From Clostridia bacterium (GTDB lineage: Bacteria > Bacillota > Clostridia > Oscillospirales > Acutalibacteraceae), in NCBI GenBank assembly GCA_030536195.1, contig JAUNQL010000069.1, positions 1 through 6,090 on the forward strand: 6,090 bases of DNA. The letters are read 5' to 3'. The notes under the pieces were generated by a model, which was given only the letters and a program-made list of their open reading frames with translations, was not told where the DNA came from and did not search any database. A program made the position numbers and the translations under genes. Of this stretch, positions 4,894 through 6,090 are shown one piece after another. Numbering within the stretch: the stretch's first letter is position 1; every line of letters begins with the position of its first letter.

Positions 4894-6056
4894 TTAGTAT
4901 ACTTTCAAAAATTTTTATAAAGGATGCTAATGATTTCACAAGCCCGGCTATTCGCCGGGCTTATGGTACCTTATGTAGCATTGTTGGCATCTTCCTTAAC
5001 GTATTGATGTTCGCTGGTAAGTTTATTGCCGGTAACATTGCAAACTCAGTTTCTATTACAGCTGATGCGTTTAACAACTTGTCAGATGCAGGTAGTTCAA
5101 TCATTACTTTGCTCGGCTTTAGGCTCGCTGGCAAGAAGCCTGACCCAGACCATCCATTTGGTCACGGCAGGATTGAGTACCTTTCAGGTCTTGCAGTGTC
5201 TGTTCTTATCCTTGTGATGGGCTTTGAACTTATGAAGTCATCTGTTACTAAACTCATCCATCCAGAGCCAGTTGAGGCGAGCCTTCTCGCTGGTGGCATA
5301 ATGGTTGCCGCTATCTTAATCAAACTCTACATGGCTTTCTATAACAAGACGATTGGTAAGAAAATTGATAGTGCGGCCATGGCAGCAGTTGCTGCGGACT
5401 CACTTTCAGATACAATCTCAACTGTTGTAGTTTTGATTTCTATGATACTTTCCAAGTTCATAGATTTCCCAATCGATGCAGTTGCAGGTATCTTTGTTGC
5501 AATCCTTATTTTGAAGACTGGATTTGAGTCAGTTCGCGACACAGTAGCACCGCTACTTGGTCAAGCACCTGACCCAGAATTTGTGAGGCGGATTGAGGAG
5601 ATTACAATGGAATCTACTCATATCGTTGGTATTCATGATCTCATCGTTCGTGACTATGGTCCAGGCCGTGTCTTTATTTCACTTCATGCTGAGGTGCCAG
5701 GAAATGAGGATGTATTTATTCTTCATGATGAGATAGACAACGCTGAGTTTAGACTCAAAGAGAGGCTTGGCTGCGAGGCAACAATCCACTTGGACCCAGT
5801 TGATGTGGACAACGAGCACGTTGCTGTAATGAAGGAAAGAGTTGCTGAAATACTTAAGGGTTATGACGAGACTTTGACCTTCCATGACTTTAGAATGGTA
5901 CCAGGTGAGACACACACCAACTTAATCTTTGATGTAGTTGTACCTGCAAAATATGCAAAGTCAAACAGCACAGTAAACACTGAACTTCGTGAGCTTATTC
6001 ACAAGGAATGTGAAGATTGTTTTGCTGTCATTACGGTTGAACAGTCATACGTATAA
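4890..6056 (+). CDS. CDF-family divalent metal exporter, probably manganese (MntE-like)
   Basis: This 388-residue inner membrane protein belongs to the cation diffusion facilitator family, which exports divalent metal ions in exchange for protons as a dimer. Six membrane helices are expected at about 27-48, 52-76, 98-117, 131-150, 164-187 and 193-212. The transport site is N62-x3-D66 in helix 2 (ADAFNNLSDAGSS) and D170-x3-D174 in helix 5 (AADSLSDT). The Asn-Asp/Asp-Asp set is the pattern of manganese exporters such as MntE, whereas zinc members usually have His in place of one residue per pair. The conserved loop PDPDHPFGHGRIEY lies at 84-97. A cytoplasmic C-terminal domain (about 225-303) is followed by about 80 further residues that look like a second copy, so the protein is longer than the usual 290-310 residues. 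It starts with GTG overlapping the previous stop, and a 9-bp GC-rich hairpin lies at codons 17-25. Family is secure; the metal is inferred. Confidence 0.95.
   Translation: MISILSKIFIKDANDFTSPAIRRAYGTLCSIVGIFLNVLMFAGKFIAGNIANSVSITADAFNNLSDAGSSIITLLGFRLAGKKPDPDHPFGHGRIEYLSGLAVSVLILVMGFELMKSSVTKLIHPEPVEASLLAGGIMVAAILIKLYMAFYNKTIGKKIDSAAMAAVAADSLSDTISTVVVLISMILSKFIDFPIDAVAGIFVAILILKTGFESVRDTVAPLLGQAPDPEFVRRIEEITMESTHIVGIHDLIVRDYGPGRVFISLHAEVPGNEDVFILHDEIDNAEFRLKERLGCEATIHLDPVDVDNEHVAVMKERVAEILKGYDETLTFHDFRMVPGETHTNLIFDVVVPAKYAKSNSTVNTELRELIHKECEDCFAVITVEQSYV
4940..4962 (+). repeat. 9-bp GC-rich hairpin inside the start of the CDF gene
   Basis: AAGCCCGGC (4940-4948) and GCCGGGCTT (4954-4962) are a perfect inverted repeat around a five-base TATTC loop. 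It looks like the stem of an intrinsic terminator but is followed by ATGGTACC, with no U-tract, and is fully coding (Ser-Pro-Ala-Ile-Arg-Arg-Ala). It begins about 50 nt after the GTG start, where an mRNA hairpin could slow ribosomes or polymerase. Confidence 0.6.
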
Positions 6057-6068
6057 TTGGTGATAAAA

Positions 6069-6090
6069 ATGAGCGAAGAGAAACTTAACT
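6069..6090 (+). CDS. start of a further operon gene, cut by the window end
   Basis: GGTGA (6059-6063) lies 5 nt before an ATG at 6069, and the frame MSEEKLN stays open to the window end. The start comes 12 bp after the CDF stop codon, with no terminator in between, so the gene most likely belongs to the same operon. The seven visible residues do not allow a name. Confidence 0.6.

Overview
The window reads as a chromosomal segment of a moderately AT-rich, low-GC Gram-positive bacterium. The evidence is a Mini-RNase III gene (a Firmicutes/cyanobacteria family), an Obg GTPase with the C-terminal OCT extension, strong GGAGG-type ribosome binding sites and TTGACA/TATAAT promoters. Protein style (the cation diffusion facilitator and YebC especially) suggests Clostridia, probably Lachnospiraceae of the Butyrivibrio/Pseudobutyrivibrio kind. 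The genus is a guess. No mobile element, CRISPR array, tRNA or rRNA is visible.

Layout. (1) 1-530: a promoter region with a split inverted repeat, a gene for a 90-residue basic protein with one membrane segment (+ strand), and a strong hairpin terminator that lies between this gene and the convergent yebC. (2) 534-3014, all on the - strand, read right to left: obgE, mrnC, yebC. obgE has its own promoter. mrnC is tied to obgE by a ribosome binding site that overlaps the obgE stop codon. yebC follows after 63 bp with a probable extra promoter whose -35 box overlaps the mrnC stop. All three products work on the ribosome (50S assembly, 23S rRNA end maturation, translation), so this looks like a small ribosome-biogenesis cluster. 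(3) 3015-3162: a divergent intergenic region with back-to-back promoters and a 24-bp perfectly alternating pyrimidine-purine tract. (4) 3163-6090 on the + strand: a tight operon of a lipoprotein with a possible RsiV/PdaC-like (DUF3298-type) domain, an unrecognised 335-residue protein with an acidic N-terminus and a two-helix membrane hairpin, a CDF-family metal exporter whose site residues fit manganese, and the first codons of a further gene cut by the window edge. Gaps are 15 bp, a 4-bp overlap and 12 bp.

The housekeeping half is ordinary in content but has an uncommon gene order. The less described part is the right-hand operon: a lipoprotein outside the membrane, a membrane hairpin protein with cytoplasmic domains, and a metal exporter with a duplicated C-terminal domain, probably translated in a coupled way. 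Functional links between them are inference from gene spacing.
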